The notes: generated by a model not told the origin, from the sequence alone. A stretch of DNA of 64,000 nt from Bombus terrestris (GCF_910591885.1 NW_025963548.1:1355501-1419500), one strand, 5' to 3'; counted from the stretch's first letter, positions 25,076 to 39,198 are shown. Translations and numbers: made by a program.

Positions 25076-25499
25076 CCGGTTCCTCGGGCTGGTGCGAATA
25101 TTTCAATGTCACTATGTTCCAAACCGTTGGTTTGTGACACACAATTACGCGACCCTCGCTCGCTGCGCTCGCTCGAAAACTATACCCTAACCTAAAACCA
25201 ATCCCTCTTGCGTTCGTTATTCGATAAGGCGGCGACTTATTTCAAATTTGCTAACGTGTCGGATCGGTTGTGAGGTTGGACTAGATTTTTACGAGCGAGC
25301 GGAGCGAGCGAGCAACGATTACAATTTCCAAGCTATACATATACCTTATACTACCTTGTATATATTTCCTGTTATTGCCTAATTTTGTCAGCGATTTCGG
25401 ACCACACGTTGCACTCTACTATGTGAAAATATTACTATTTATGTAAAACTATTGATGAAATGTAAACTTTTGTCAGTATGCAATTCGATAAAGACTTGC

Positions 25500-28130
25500 G
25501 GTTCCTCGGGCTGGTGCGAATATTTCAATGTCACTATGTTCCAAACCGTTGGTTTGTGACACACAATTACGCGACCCCCGCTCGCTGCGCTCGCTCGAAA
25601 ACTATACCCTAACCTAAAACCAATCCCTCTTGCGTTCGTTATTCGATAAGGCGGCGACTTATTTCAAATTTGCTAACGTGTCGGATCGGTTGTGAGGTTG
25701 GACTAGATTTTTACGAGCGAGCGGAGCGAGCGAGCAACGATTACAATTTCCAAGCTATACATATACCTTATATTACCTTGTATATATTTCCTGTTATTGC
25801 CTAATTTTGTCAGCGATTTCGGACCACACGTTGCACTCTACTATGTGGAAATGTTACCATTTATGTAAAACTATTGATAAACTGTAAACTTTCGTCAGTA
25901 TGCAATTCGATAAAGACTTCCGGCTCCTCGGGCTGGTGCGAATATTACAATGTCCCTATGTGCCACACCGTTGGTTTGTGACACACCTTTACGCGTACAT
26001 CGCACGCTGCGCTCGCTCGAAAACTATAGCCTAACCTAAAACCAATCCCTCTTGCGTTCGTTATTCTATAAGGCGGCGACTTATTTCAAATTTGCTAACG
26101 TGTCGGATCGGTTGTGAGGTTGGACTGGATTTTTACGAGCGAGCGGAGCGGGCGAGCAACGATTACAATTTCCAAGCTATACATATACCTTATATTACCT
26201 TGCATATATTTCCTGTTATTGCCTAATTTTGTCAGCGATTTCGGACCACACGTTGCACTGTACTATGTGAAAATATTACTATTTATGTAAAACTATTGAT
26301 GAAATGTAAACTTTTGTCAGTATGCAATTCGATAAAGACTTGCGGTTCCTCGGGCTGGTGCGAATATTTCAATGTCCCTATGTTCCAAACCGTTGGTTTG
26401 TGACACACAATTACGCGTCCCTCACTCGCTGCGCTTGCTCGAACACCATAGGCTAACATAAAACCAATCCCTCTTGCGTTCGTTATTCGACAAGGAGGCG
26501 ACTTATTTCAAATTTGCTAACGTGTCGGATCGGTTGTGAGGTTGGACTAGATTTTTACGAGCGAGCGGAGGGAGCGAGCAACGACTGCATTTTCCAAGCT
26601 ATACATATACCTTATATTACCTTGCATATATTTCCTGTTATTGCCTAATTTTGTCAGCGATTTCGGACCACACGTTGCACTGTACTATGTGGAAATGTTA
26701 CTATTTATGTAAAACTATTGATAAACTGTAAAATTTGTCAGTACGCAATTCGATAAAGACTTCCGGCTCCTCGGGCTGGTGCGAATATTTCAATGTCCCT
26801 ATGTGCCAAACCGTTGGTTTGTGACACACCTTTACGCGACCCTCGCTCGCTGCGCTCGCTCGAAAACTATAGCCTAACCTAAAACCAATCCCTCTTGCGT
26901 TCGTTATTCGATAAGGCGGCGACTTATTTCTAATTTGCTAACGTGTCGGATCGGTTGTGAGGTTGGACTAGATTTTTACGAGCGAGCGGAGCGAGCGAGC
27001 AACGATTACAATTTCCAAGCTATACATATACCTTATACTACCTTGTATATATTTCCTGTTATTGCCTAATTTTGTCAGCGATTTCGGACCACACGTTGCA
27101 CTCTACTATGTGGAAATATTACTATTTATGTAAAACTATTGATAAACTGTAAACTTTCGTCAGTACGCAATTCGATAAGGACTTCCGGCTCCTCGGGCTG
27201 GTGCGAATATTTCAATGTCCCTATGTGCCACACCGTTGGTTTGTGACACACCTTTACGCGACCCTCGCTCGCTGCGCTCGCTCGAAAACTATAGCCTAAC
27301 CAAAAACCAATCCCTCTTGCGTTCGTTATTCTATAAGGCGGCGACTTATTTCAAATTTGCTAACCTGTCGGATCGGTTGTGAGGTTGGACTAGATTTTTA
27401 CGAGCGAGCGGAGCGAGCGAGCAACGATTACAATTTCCAAGCTATACATATACCTTATACTACCTTGTATATATTTCCTGTTATTGCCTAATTTTGTCAG
27501 CGATTTCGCACCACACGTTGCATTCTACTATGTGGAAATATTACTATTTATGTAAAACTATTGATAAACTGTAAACTTTCGTCAGTACGCAATTCGATAA
27601 GGACTTCCGGCTCCTCGGGCTGGTGCGAATATTTCAATGTCCCTATGTTCCAAGCCGTTGGTTTGTGACACACCTTTACGCGACCCTCGCTCGCTGCACT
27701 CGCTCGAAAACTATAGCCTAACCTAAAACCAATCACTCTTGCGTTCGTTATTCGATAAGGCGGCGACTTATTTCAAATTTGCTAACGTGTCGGATCGGTT
27801 GTGAGGTTGGACTAGATTCTTACGAGCGAGCGGAGCGAGCGAGCAACGATTACAATTTCCACGCTATACATATACCTTATATTGCCTTGTATATATTTCC
27901 GGTTTTTGCCTAATTTAGTCAGCGATATCGGACCACACGTTGCACTGTACTATGTGAAAATATTACTATTTATGTAAAACTATTGATGAAATGTAAACTT
28001 TTGTCAGTATGCAATTCGATAAAGACTTGCGGTTCCTCGGGCTGGTGCGAATATTTCAATGTCCCTATGTTCCAAACCGTTGGTTTGTGACACACAATTA
28101 CGCGTCCCTCACTCGCTGCGCTCGCTCGAA
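25500..28130 (+). repeat. Block repeated at a 14-monomer offset, copy 2
   Basis: Second copy of 19600-22230. Unlike the first copy it has GACTGGATTTTTACG with GAGCGGGCGAGC near 26128-26155, a form shared with 32027-32055, so that piece has the history of the 10- and 14-monomer neighbours instead. A 1-bp loss (AAAATTTGTCAG) is seen near 26734. Confidence 0.75.
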
Positions 28131-29142
28131 CACCATAGGCTAACATAAAACCAATCCCTCTTGCGTTCGTTATTCGACAAGGAGGCGACTTATTTCAAAT
28201 TTGCTAACGTGTCGGATCGGTTGTGAGGTTGGACTAGATTTTTACGAGCGAGCGGAGGGAGCGAGCAACGATTACAATTTCCAAGCTATACATATACCTT
28301 ATATTACCTTGCATATATTTCCTGTTATTGCCTAATTTTGTCAGCGATTTCGGACCACACGTTGCACTGTACTATGTGGAAATGTTACTATTTATGTAAA
28401 ACTATTGATAAACTGTAAAATTTCGTCAGTACGCAATTCGATAAAGACTTCCGGCTCCTCGGGCTGGTGCGAATATTTCAATGTCCCTATGTGCCAAACC
28501 GTTGGTTTGTGACACACCTTTACGCGTCCCTCGCTCGCTGCGCTCGCTCGAAAACTATAGCCTAACCTAAAACCAATCCCTCTTGCGTTCGTTATTCGAT
28601 AAGGCGGCGACTTATTTCTAATTTGCTAACGTGTCGGATCGGTTGTGAGGTTGGACTAGATTTTTACGAGCGAGCGGAGCGAGCGAGCAACGATTACAAT
28701 TTCCAAGCTATACATATACCTTATACTACCTTGTATATATTTCCTGTTATTGCCTAATTTTGTCAGCGATTTCGGACCACACGTTGCATTCTACTATGTG
28801 GAAATATTACTATTTATGTAAAACTATTGATAAACTGTAAACTTTCGTCAGTACGCAATTCGATAAGGACTTCCGGCTCCTCGGGCTGGTGCGAATATTT
28901 CAATGTCCCTATGTGCCACACCGTTGGTTTGTGACACACCTTTACGCGACCCTCGCTCGCTGCGCTCGCTCGAAAACTATAGCCTAACCAAAAACCAATC
29001 CCTCTTGCGTTCGTTATTCTATAAGGCGGCGACTTATTTCAAATTTGCTAACCTGTCGGATCGGTTGTGAGGTTGGACTAGATTTTTACGAGCGAGCGGA
29101 GCGAGCGAGCAACGATTACAATTTCCAAGCTATACATATACC

Positions 29143-29195
29143 TAATATTGCCTTGAATATTTTTCCAGTTATTTCCTAATTTTGTTAGCGATTTC
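29143..29195 (+). repeat. Patch of third-type sequence inside a type A monomer
   Basis: Within copy 1 of the 10-monomer unit this stretch reads CTAATATTGCCTTGAATA, TTTTTCCAGTTATTTCC and GTTAGCG, while copy 2 at +4211 has the ordinary TTATACTACC and CCTGTTATTGCC. Both flanks match copy 2, so only about 50 bases were replaced. The patch resembles the third-type monomer at 5909 and 12239. Confidence 0.75.
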
Positions 29196-30567
29196 GGACC
29201 ACACGTTGCATTCTACTATGTGGAAATATTACTATTTATGTAAAACTATTGATAAACTGTAAACTTTCGTCAGTACGCAATTCGATAAGGACTTCCGGCT
29301 CCTCGGGCTGGTGCGAATATTTCAATGTCCCTATGTTCCAAGCCGTTGGTTTGTGACACACCTTTACGCGACCCTCGCTCGCTGCACTCGCTCGAAAACT
29401 ATAGCCTAACCTAAAACCAATCACTCTTGCGTTCGTTATTCGATAAGGCGGCGACTTATTTCAAATTTGCTAACGTGTCGGATCGGTTGTGAGGTTGGAC
29501 TAGATTCTTACGAGCGAGCGGAGCGAGCGAGCAACGATTACAATTTCCACGCTATACATATACCTTATATTGCCTTGTATATATTTCCGGTTTTTGCCTA
29601 ATTTAGTCAGCGATATCGGACCACACGTTGCACTGTACTATGTGAAAATATTACTATTTATGTAAAACTATTGATGAAATGTAAACCTTTGTCAGTATGC
29701 AATTCGATAAAGACTTGCGGTTCCTCGGGCTGGTGCGAATATTTCAATGTCCCTATGTTCCAAACCGTTGGTTTGTGACACACAATTACGCGTCCCTCAC
29801 TCGCTGCGCTCGCTCGAACACCATAGGCTAACCTAAAACCAATCCCTCTTGCGTTCGTTATTCGATAAGGCGGCGACTTATTTCAAATTTGCTAACGTGT
29901 CGGATCGGTTGTGAGGTTGGACTAGATTTATACGAGCGAGCGGAGCGAGCGAGCTACGATTACAATTTCCACGCTATAGATATACCTTATATTGCCTTGT
30001 ATATATTTCCGGTTTTTGCCTAATTTAGTCAGCGATATCGGACCACACGTTGCACTCTACTATGTGAAAATATTACTATTTATGTAAAACTATCGATGAA
30101 ATGTAAACTTTTGTCAGTATGCAATTCGATAAAGACTTGCGGTTCCTCGGGCTGGTGCGAATATTTCAATGTCCCTATGTTCCAAACCGTTGGTTTGTGA
30201 CACACAATTACGCGTCCCTCACTCGCTGCGCTCGCTCGAACACCATAGGCTAACCTAAAACCAATCCCTCTTGAGTTCGTTATTCGACAAGGAGGCGACT
30301 TATTTCAAATTTGCTAACGTGTCGGATCGGTTGTGAGGTTGGACTAGATTTTTACGAGCGAGCGGAGCGAGCGAGCAACGATTACAATTTCCCAGCTATA
30401 CATATACCGTATATTACCTTGCATATATTTCCTGTTATTGCCTAATTTTGTCAGCGATTTCGGACCACACGTTGCACTGTACTATGTGGAAATATTACTA
30501 TTTATGTAAAACTATTGATAAACTGTAAACTTTCGTCAGTACGCAATTCGATAAAGACTTCCGGCTC

Positions 30568-33085
30568 CTCGGGCTGGTGCGAATATTTCAATGTCCCTAT
30601 GTGCCAAACCGTTGGTTTGTGACACACCTTTACGCGACCCTCGCTCGCTGCGCTCGCTCGAAAACAATAACCTAACCTAAAACCAATCCCTCTTGCGTTC
30701 GTTATTCGATAAGGCGGCGACTTATTTCTAATTTGCTAACGTGTCGGATCGGTTGTGAGGTTGGACTAGATTTTTACGAGCGAGCGGAGCGAGCGAGCAA
30801 CGATTACAATTTCCAAGCTATACATATACCTTATATTACCTTGCATATATTTCCTGTTATTGCCTAATTTTGTCAGCGATTTCGGACCACACGTTGCACT
30901 GTACTATGTGAAAATATTACTATTTATGTAAAACTATTGATGAAATGTAAACTTTTGTCAGTATGCAATTCGATAAAGACTTGCGGTTCCTCGGGCTGGT
31001 GCGAATATTTCAATGTCCCTATGTTCCAAACCGTTGGTTTGTGACACACAATTACGCGTCCCTCACTCGCTGCAGTCGCTCGAACACCATAGGCTAACCT
31101 AAAACCAATCCCTCTTGCGTTCGTTATTCGACAAGGAGGCGACTTATTTCAAATTTGCTAACGTGTCGAATCGGTTGTGAGGTTGGACTAGATTTTTACG
31201 AGCGAGCGTGCAACGATTACAATTTCCAAGCTATACATATACCTTATATTACCTTGCATATATTTCCTGTTATTGCCTAATTTTGTCAGCGATTTCGGAC
31301 CACACGTTGCACTGTACTATGTGAAAATATTACTATTTATGTAAAACTATTGATGAAATGTAAACTTTTGTCAGTATGCAATTCGATAAAGACTTGCGGT
31401 TCCTCGGGCTGGTGCGAATATTTCAATGTCACTCTGTTCCAAACCGTTGGTTTGTGACACACAATTACGCGACCCTCGCTCGCTGCGCTCGCTCGAAAAC
31501 TATACCCTAACCTAAAACCAATCCCTCTTGCGTTCGTTATTCGATAAGGCGGCGACTTATTTCAAATTTGCTAACGTGTCGGATCGGTTGTGAGGTTGGA
31601 CTAGATTTTTACGAGCGAGCGGAGCGAGCGAGCAACGATTACAATTTCCAAGCTATACATATACCTTATATTACCTTGTATATATTTCCTGTTATTGCCT
31701 AATTTTGTCAGCGATTTCGGACCACACGTTGCACTCTACTATGTGGAAATGTTACTATTTATGTAAAACTATTGATAAACTGTAAACTTTCGTCAGTATG
31801 CAATTCGATAAAGACTTCCGGCTCCTCGGGCTGGTGCGAATATTTCAATGTCCCTATGTGCCACACCGTTGGTTTGTGACACACCTTTACGCGACCATCG
31901 CTCGCTGCGCTCGCTCGAAAACTATAGCCTAACCTAAAACCAATCCCTCTTGCGTTCGTTATTCTATAAGGCGGCGACTTATTTCAAATTTGCTAACGTG
32001 TCGGATCGGTTGTGAGGTTGGACTGGATTTTTACGAGCGAGCGGAGCGGGCGAGCAACGATTACAATTTCCAAGCTATACATATACCTTATATTACCTTG
32101 CATATATTTCCTGTTATTGCCTAATTTTGTCAGCGATTTCGGACCACACGTTGCACTGTACTATGTGGAAATATTACTATTTATGTAAAACTATTGATGA
32201 AATGTAAACTTTTGTCAGTATGCAATTCGATAAAGACTTGCGGTTCCTCGGGCTGGTGCGAATATTTCAATGTCCCTATGTTCCAAACCGTTGGTTTGTG
32301 ACACACAATTACGCGTCCCTCACTCGCTGCGCTCGCTCGAACACCATAGGCTAACATAAAACCAATCCCTCTTGCGTTCGTTATTCGACAAGGAGGCGAC
32401 TTATTTCAAATTTGCTAACGTGTCGGATCGGTTGTGAGGTTGGACTAGATTTTTACGAGCGAGCGGAGGGAGCGAGCAACGATTACAATTTCCAAGCTAT
32501 ACATATACCTTATATTACCTTGCATATATTTCCTGTTATTGCCTAATTTTGTCAGCGATTTCGGACCACACGTTGCACTGTACTATGTGGAAATGTTACT
32601 ATTTATGTAAAACTATTGATAAACTGTAAAATTTCGTCAGTACGCAATTCGATAAAGACTTCCGGCTCCTCGGGCTGGTGCGAATATTTCAATGTCCCTA
32701 TGTGCCAAACCGTTGGTTTGTGACACACCTTTACGCGACCCTAGCTCGCTGCGCTCGCTCGAAAACTATAGCCTAACCTAAAACCAATCCCTCTTGCGTT
32801 CGTTATTCGATAAGGCGGCGACTTATTTCTAATTTGCTAACGTGTCGGATCGGTTGTGAGGTTGGACTAGATTTTTACGAGCGAGCGGAGCGAGCGAGCA
32901 ACGATTACAATTTCCAAGCTATACATATACCTTATACTACCTTGTATATATTTCCTGTTATTGCCTAATTTTGTCAGCGATTTCGGACCACACGTTGCAT
33001 TCTACTATGTGGAAATATTACTATTTATGTAAAACTATTGATAAACTGTAAACTTTCGTCAGTACGCAATTCGATAAGGACTTCC
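30568..33085 (+). repeat. Block repeated at a 19-monomer offset, copy 2
   Basis: Second copy of 22560-25075. It straddles the junction of the two 10-monomer units, so it predates or interrupts that duplication. Differences from copy 1 include CACTCTG for CACTATG near 31430 and CTATAAGG for CGATAAGG near 31964. Confidence 0.75.
31200..31208 (+). repeat. Monomer with exact 9-bp loss (T form)
   Basis: Nineteen monomers after the 23192 site and in the same local context, consistent with copying of the block and not an independent loss. Confidence 0.9.
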
Positions 33086-35450
33086 GGCTCCTCGGGCTGG
33101 TGCGAATATTTCAATGTCCCTATGTGCCACACCGTTGGTTTGTGACACACCTTTACGCGACCCTCGCTCGCTGCGCTCGCTCGAAAACTATAGCCTAACC
33201 AAAAACCAATCCCTCTTGCGTTCGTTATTCTATAAGGCGGCGACTTATTTCAAATTTGCTAACCTGTCGGATCGGTTGTGCGGTTGGACTAGATTTTTAC
33301 GAGCGAGCGGAGCGAGCGAGCAACGATTACAATTTCCAAGCTATACATATACCTTATACTACCTTGTATATATTTCCTGTTATTGCCTAATTTTGTCAGC
33401 GATTTCGGACCACACGTTGCATTCTACTATGTGGAAATATTACTATTTATGTAAAACTATTGATAAACTGTAAACTTTCGTCAGTACGCAATTCGATAAG
33501 GACTTCCGGCTCCTCGGGCTGGTGCGAATATTTCAATGTCCCTATGTTCCAAGCCGTTGGTTTGTGACACACCTTTACGCGACCCTCGCTCGCTGCACTC
33601 GCTCGAAAACTATAGCCTAACCTAAAACCAATCACTCTTGCGTTCGTTATTCGATAAGGCGGCGACTTATTTCAAATTTGCTAACGTGTCGGATCGGTTG
33701 TGAGGTTGGACTAGATTCTTACGAGCGAGCGGAGCGAGCGAGCAACGATTACAATTTCCACGCTATACATATACCTTATATTGCCTTGTATATATTTCCG
33801 GTTTTTGCCTAATTTAGTCAGCGATATCGGACCACACGTTGCACTGTACTATGTGAAAATATTACTATTTATGTAAAACTATTGATGAAATGTAAACTTT
33901 TGTCAGTATGCAATTCGATAAAGACTTGCGGTTCCTCGGGCTGGTGCGAATATTTCAATGTCCCTATGTTCCAAACCGTTGGTTTGTGACACACAATTAC
34001 GCGTCCCTCACTCGCTGCGCTCGCTCGAACACCATAGGCTAACCTAAAACCAATCCCTCTTGCGTTCGTTATTCGATAAGGCGGCGACTTATTTCAAATT
34101 TGCTAACGTGTCGGATCGGTTGTGAGGTTGGACTAGATTTATACGAGCGAGCGGAGCGAGCGAGCTACGATTACAATTTCCACGCTATAGATATACCTTA
34201 TATTGCCTTGTATATATTTCCGGTTTTTGCCTAATTTAGTCAGCGATATCGGACCACACGTTGCACTCTACTATGTGAAAATATTACTATTTATGTAAAA
34301 CTATCGATGAAATGTAAACTTTTGTCAGTATGCAATTCGATAAAGACTTGCGGTTCCTCGGGCTGGTGCGAATATTTCAATGTCCCTATGTTCCAAACCG
34401 TTGGTTTGTGACACACAATTACGCGTCCCTCACTCGCTGCGCTCGCTCGAACACCATAGGCTAACCTAAAACCAATCCCTCTTGAGTTCGTTATTCGACA
34501 AGGAGGCGACTTATTTCAAATTTGCTAACGTGTCGGATCGGTTGTGAGGTTGGACTAGATTTTTACGAGCGAGCGGAGCGAGCGAGCAACGATTACAATT
34601 TCCCAGCTATACATATACCGTATATTACCTTGCATATATTTCCTGTTATTGCCTAATATTGTCAGCGATTTCGGACCACACGTTGCACTGTACTATGTGG
34701 AAATATTACTATTTATGTAAAACTATTGATAAACTGTAAACTTTCGTCAGTACGCAATTCGATAAAGGCTTCCGGCTCCTCGGGCTGGTGCGAATATTTC
34801 AATGTCCCTATGTGCCAAACCGTTGGTTTGTGACACACCTTTACGCGACCCTCGCTCGCTGCGCTCGCTCGAAAACAATAACCTAACCTAAAACCAATCC
34901 CTCTTGCGTTCGTTATTCGATAAGGCGGCGACTTATTTCTAATTCGCTAACGTGTCGGATCGGTTGTGAGGTTGGACTAGATTTATACGAGCGAGCGGAG
35001 CGAGCGAGCTACGATTACAATTTCCACGCTATACATATACCTTATATTGCCTTGTATATATTTCCGGTTTTTGCCTAATTTAGTCAGCGATATCGGACCA
35101 CACGTTGCACTGTACTATGTGAAAATATTACTATTTATGTAAAACTATTGATGAAATGTAAACTTTTGTCAGTATGCAATTCGATAAAGACTTGCGGTTC
35201 CTCGGGCTGGTGCGAATATTTCAATGTCCCTATGTTCCAAACCGTTGGTTTGTGACACACAATTACGCGTCCCTCACTCGCTGCAGTCGCTCGAACACCA
35301 TAGGCTAACCTAAAACCAATCCCTCTTGCGTTCGTTATTCGACAAGGAGGCGACTTATTTCAAATTTGCTAACGTGTCGAATCGGTTGTGAAGTTGGACT
35401 AGATTTTTACGAGCGAGCGTGCAACGATTACAATTTCCAAGCTATACATA
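32201..35450 (+). repeat. 10-monomer higher-order unit, copy 2 (about 7.7 monomers)
   Basis: Continues the match with 27990-31240. It breaks off at about 35450 where the 5-monomer array begins. Differences from copy 1 include ordinary sequence at the 29143 patch, CTAATTCGC near 34943, and a GATTTATACG/GCTACG monomer start near 34981-35010 in place of GATTTTTACG/GCAACG. The longest stop-free frame in the window (33114-33473, 119 codons) spans a monomer boundary here and has no recognisable domain. Confidence 0.85.
35411..35419 (+). repeat. Monomer with exact 9-bp loss (T form), edge of 5-mer array
   Basis: Corresponds to 31200 at the 10-monomer offset and marks the start of the first 5-monomer unit. 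Confidence 0.9.
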
Positions 35451-37520
35451 TACCTTATATTACCTTGTATATATTTCCTGTTATTGCCTAATTTTGTCAG
35501 CGATTTCGGACCACACGTTGCACTCTACTATGTGGAAATGTTACTATTTATGTAAAACTATTGATAAACTGTAAACTTTCGTCAGTACGCAATTCGATAA
35601 AGACTTCCGGCTCCTCGGGCTGGTGCGAATATTTCAATGTCCCTATGTGCCAAACCGTTGGTTTGTGACACACCTTTACGCGACCCTCGCTCGCTGCGCT
35701 CGCTCGAAAACTATAGCCTAACCTAAAACCAATCCCTCTTGCGTTCGTTATTCGATAAGGCGGCGACTTATTTCAAATTTGCTAACGTGTCGGATCGGTT
35801 GTGAGGTTGGACTGGATTTTTACGAGCGAGCGGAGCGAGCGAGCTACGATTACAATTTCCACGCTATACATATACCTTATATTGCCTTGCATATATTTCC
35901 GGTTTTTGCCTAATTTAGTTAGCGATATCGGACCACACGTTGCACTGTACTATGTGGAAATATTACTATTTATGTAAAACTATTGATGAAATGTAAACTT
36001 TGTCAGTATGCAATTCGATAAAGACTTGCGGTTCCTCGGGCTGGTGCGAATATTTCAATGTCCCTATGTTCCAAACCGTTGGTTTGTGACACACAATTAC
36101 GCGTCCCTCACTCGCTGCGCTCGCTCGAACACCATAGGCTAACCTAAAACCAATCCCTCTTGCGTTCGTTATTCGACAAGGAGGCGACTTATTTCAAATT
36201 TGCTAACGTGTCGGATCGGTTGTGAGGTTGGACTAGATTTTTACGAGCGAGCGGAGCGAGCGAGCAACGATTACAATTTCCAAGCTATACATATACCTTA
36301 TATTACCTTGCATATATTTCCTGTTATTGCCTAATTTTGTCAGCGATTTCGGACCACACGTTGCACTGTACTATGTGAAAATATTACTATTTATGTAAAA
36401 CTATTGATGAAATGTAAACTTTTGTCAGTATGCAATTCGATAAAGACTTGCGGTTCCTCGGGCTGGTGCGAATATTTCAATGTCCCTATGTTCCAAACCG
36501 TTGGTTTGTGACACACAATTACGCGTCCCTCACTCGCAGCGCTCGCTCGAACACCATAGGCTAACCTAAAACCAATCCCTCTTGCGTTCGTTATTCGACA
36601 AGGAGGCGACTTATTTCAAATTTGCTAACGTGTCGGATCGGTTGTGAGGTTGGACTAGATTTTTACGAGCGAGCGGAGCGAGCGAGCAACGATTACAATT
36701 TCCCAGCTATACATATACCGTATATTACCTTGCATATATTTCCTGTTATTGCCTAATTTTGTCAGCGATTTCGGACCACACGTTGCACTGTACTATGTGG
36801 AAATATTACTATTTATGTAAAACTATTGATAAACTGTAAACTTTCGTCAGTACGCAATTCGATAAAGACTTCCGGCTCCTCGGGCTGGTGCGAATATTTC
36901 AATGTCCCTATGTGCCAAACCGTTGGTTTGTGACACACCTTTACGCGACCCTCGCTCGCTGCGCTCGCTCGAAAACTATAGCCTAACCTAAAACCAATCC
37001 CTCTTGCGTTCGTTATTCGATAAGGCGGCGACTTATTTCTAATTTGCTAACGTGTCGGATCGGTTGTGAGGTTGGACTAGATTTTTACGAGCGAGCGGAG
37101 CGAGCGAGCTACGATTGCAATTTCCAAGCTATACATATACCTTATATTACCTTGCATATATTTCCTGTTATTGCCTAATTTTGTCAGCGATTTCGGACCA
37201 CACGTTGCACTGTACTATGTGAAAATATTACTATTTATGTAAAACTATTGATGAAATGTAAACTTTTGTCAGTATGCAATTCGATAAAGACTTGCGGTTC
37301 CTCGGGCTGGTGCGAATATTTCAATGTCCCTATGTTCCAAACCGTTGGTTTGTGACACACAATTACGCGTCCCTCACTCGCTGCAGTCGCTCGAACACCA
37401 TAGGCTAACCTAAAACCAATCCCTCTTGCGTTCGTTATTCGACAAGGAGGCGACTTATTTCAAATTTGCTAACGTGTCGAATCGGTTGTGAGGTTGGACT
37501 AGATTTTTACGAGCGAGCGA
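35420..37520 (+). repeat. 5-monomer higher-order unit, copy 1 (2100 bp)
   Basis: Monomer order: (1) type A with GAAATGTTAC; (2) B with TAGTTAGCG and the 1-bp-short GTAAACTTTGTC (near 36000); (3) B; (4) A with TTTCCCAGC and ACCGTATATT (36703-36725); (5) B with TGCAGTCG, GTCGAATCGG and the 9-bp loss. Length is 5 x 422 minus 10. Monomer 5 starts GCTACGATTGC, unlike later copies. Confidence 0.85.
37511..37519 (+). repeat. Monomer with exact 9-bp loss (A form)
   Basis: The retained unit is followed by AGCAACG, which is what a clean loss of one 9-bp repeat gives. It ends the first 5-monomer unit. Confidence 0.9.
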
Positions 37521-39198
37521 GCAACGATTACAATTTCCAAGCTATACATATACCTTATATTACCTTGTATATACTTCCTGTTATTGCCTAATTTTGTCAG
37601 CGATTTCGGACCACGCGTTGCACTCTACTATGTGGAAATGTTACTATTTATGTAAAACTATTGATAAACTGTAAACTTTCGTCAGTACGCAATTCGATAA
37701 AGACTTCCGGTTCCTCGGGCTGGTGCGAATATTTCAATGTCCCTATGTTCCAAACCGTTGGTTTGTGACTCACAATTACGCGTCCCTCACTCGCTGCAGT
37801 CGCTCGAACACCATAGGCTAACCTAAAACCAATCCCTCTTGCGTTCGTTATTCGATAAGGCGGCGACTTATTTCAAATTTGCTAACGTGTCGGATCGGTT
37901 GTGAGGTTGGACTGGATTTTTACGAGCGAGCGGAGCGAGCGAGCTACGATTACAATTTCCACGCTATACATATACCTTATATTGCCTTGCATATATTTCC
38001 GGTTTTTGCCTAATTTAGTTAGCGATATCGGACCACACGTTGCACTGTACTATGTGGAAATATTACTATTTATGTAAAACTATTGATGAAATGTAAACTT
38101 TGTCAGTATGCAATTCGATAAAGACTTGCGGTTCCTCGGGCTGGTGCGAATATTTCAATGTCCCTGTGTTCCACACCGTCGGTTTGTGACACACAATTAC
38201 GCGTCCCTCACTCGCTGCGCTCGCTCGAACACCATAGGCTAACCTAAAACCAATCCCTCTTGCGTTCGTTATTCGACAAGGAGGCGACTTATTTCAAATT
38301 TGCTAACGTGTCGGATCGGTTGTGAGGTTGGACTAGATTTTTACGAGCGAGCGGAGCGAGCGAGCAACGATTACAATTTCCAAGCTATACATATACCTTA
38401 TATTACCTTGCATATATTTCCTGTTATTGCATAATTTTGTCAGCGATTTCGGACCACACGTTGCACTGTACTATGTGAAAATATTACTATTTATGTAAAA
38501 CTATTGATGAAATGTAAACTTTTGTCAGTATGCAATTCGATAAAGACTTGCGGTTCCTCGGGCTGGTGCGAATATTTCAATGTCCCTATGTTCCAAACCG
38601 TTGGTTTGTGACACACAATTACGCGTCCCTCACTCGCTGCGCTCGCTCGAACACCATAGGCTAACCTAAAACCAATCCCTCTTGCGTTCGTTATTCGACA
38701 AGGAGGCGACTTATTTCAAATTTGCTAACGTGTCGGATCGGTTGTGAGGTTGGACTAGATTTTTACGAGCGAGCGGAGCGAGCGAGCAACGATTACAATT
38801 TCCAAGCTATACATATACCTTATATTACCTTGCATATATTTCCTGTTATTGCCTAATTTTGTCAGCGATTTCGGACCACACGTTGCACTGTACTATGTGA
38901 AAATATTACTATTTATGTAAAACTATTGATGAAATGTAAACTTTTGTCAGTATGCAATTCGATAAAGACTTGCGGTTCCTCGGGCTGGTGCGAATATTTC
39001 AATGTCCCTATGTTCCAAACCGTTGGTTTGTGACACACAATTACGCGTCCCTCACTCGCTGCAGTCGCTCGAACACCATAGGCTAACCTAAAACCAATCC
39101 CTCTTGCGTTCGTTATTCGACAAGGAGGCGACTTATTTCAAATTTGCTAACGTGTCGAATCGGTTGTGAAGTTGGACTAGATTTTTACGAGCGAGCGT
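37521..39198 (+). repeat. Shortened (4-monomer) version of the 5-monomer unit
   Basis: It keeps the TAGTTAGCG monomer (38020) and the TGCAGTCG/9-bp-loss monomer, but lacks the TTTCCCAGC monomer. The first monomer is a hybrid with ATATACTTCC, CCACGCGTTG, CCGGTTCC and GTGACTCACAA. Length is 4 x 422 minus 10. Confidence 0.8.
39189..39197 (+). repeat. Monomer with exact 9-bp loss (T form)
   Basis: Ends the shortened unit; GTCGAATCGG with GTGAAGTTGG is shared with the 35411 site, which suggests these two are closest relatives. Confidence 0.9.

Larger units (their letters stand above)
27990..32200 (+). repeat. 10-monomer higher-order unit, copy 1 (4211 bp)
   Basis: Matches the following sequence at +4211 (10 x 422 minus the 9 bp lost at 31208). 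Shared rare markers are GAGGGAGCG (28256), TAACCAAAAACC (28985), CAATCACTCTTG (29425), GCTATAGATATACC (29989), TATCGATG (30094), CTTGAGTTCG (30271), TTTCCCAGCTATAC with ATACCGTATATT (30390-30415) and CAATAACC (30665). Confidence 0.85.

Noticed and set aside
33114..33473. 119-codon open frame, the longest in the window
   Set aside because: It runs across a monomer boundary in satellite sequence, exists intact in this copy only, and shows no domain, signal or start context. It is a chance stop-free stretch.
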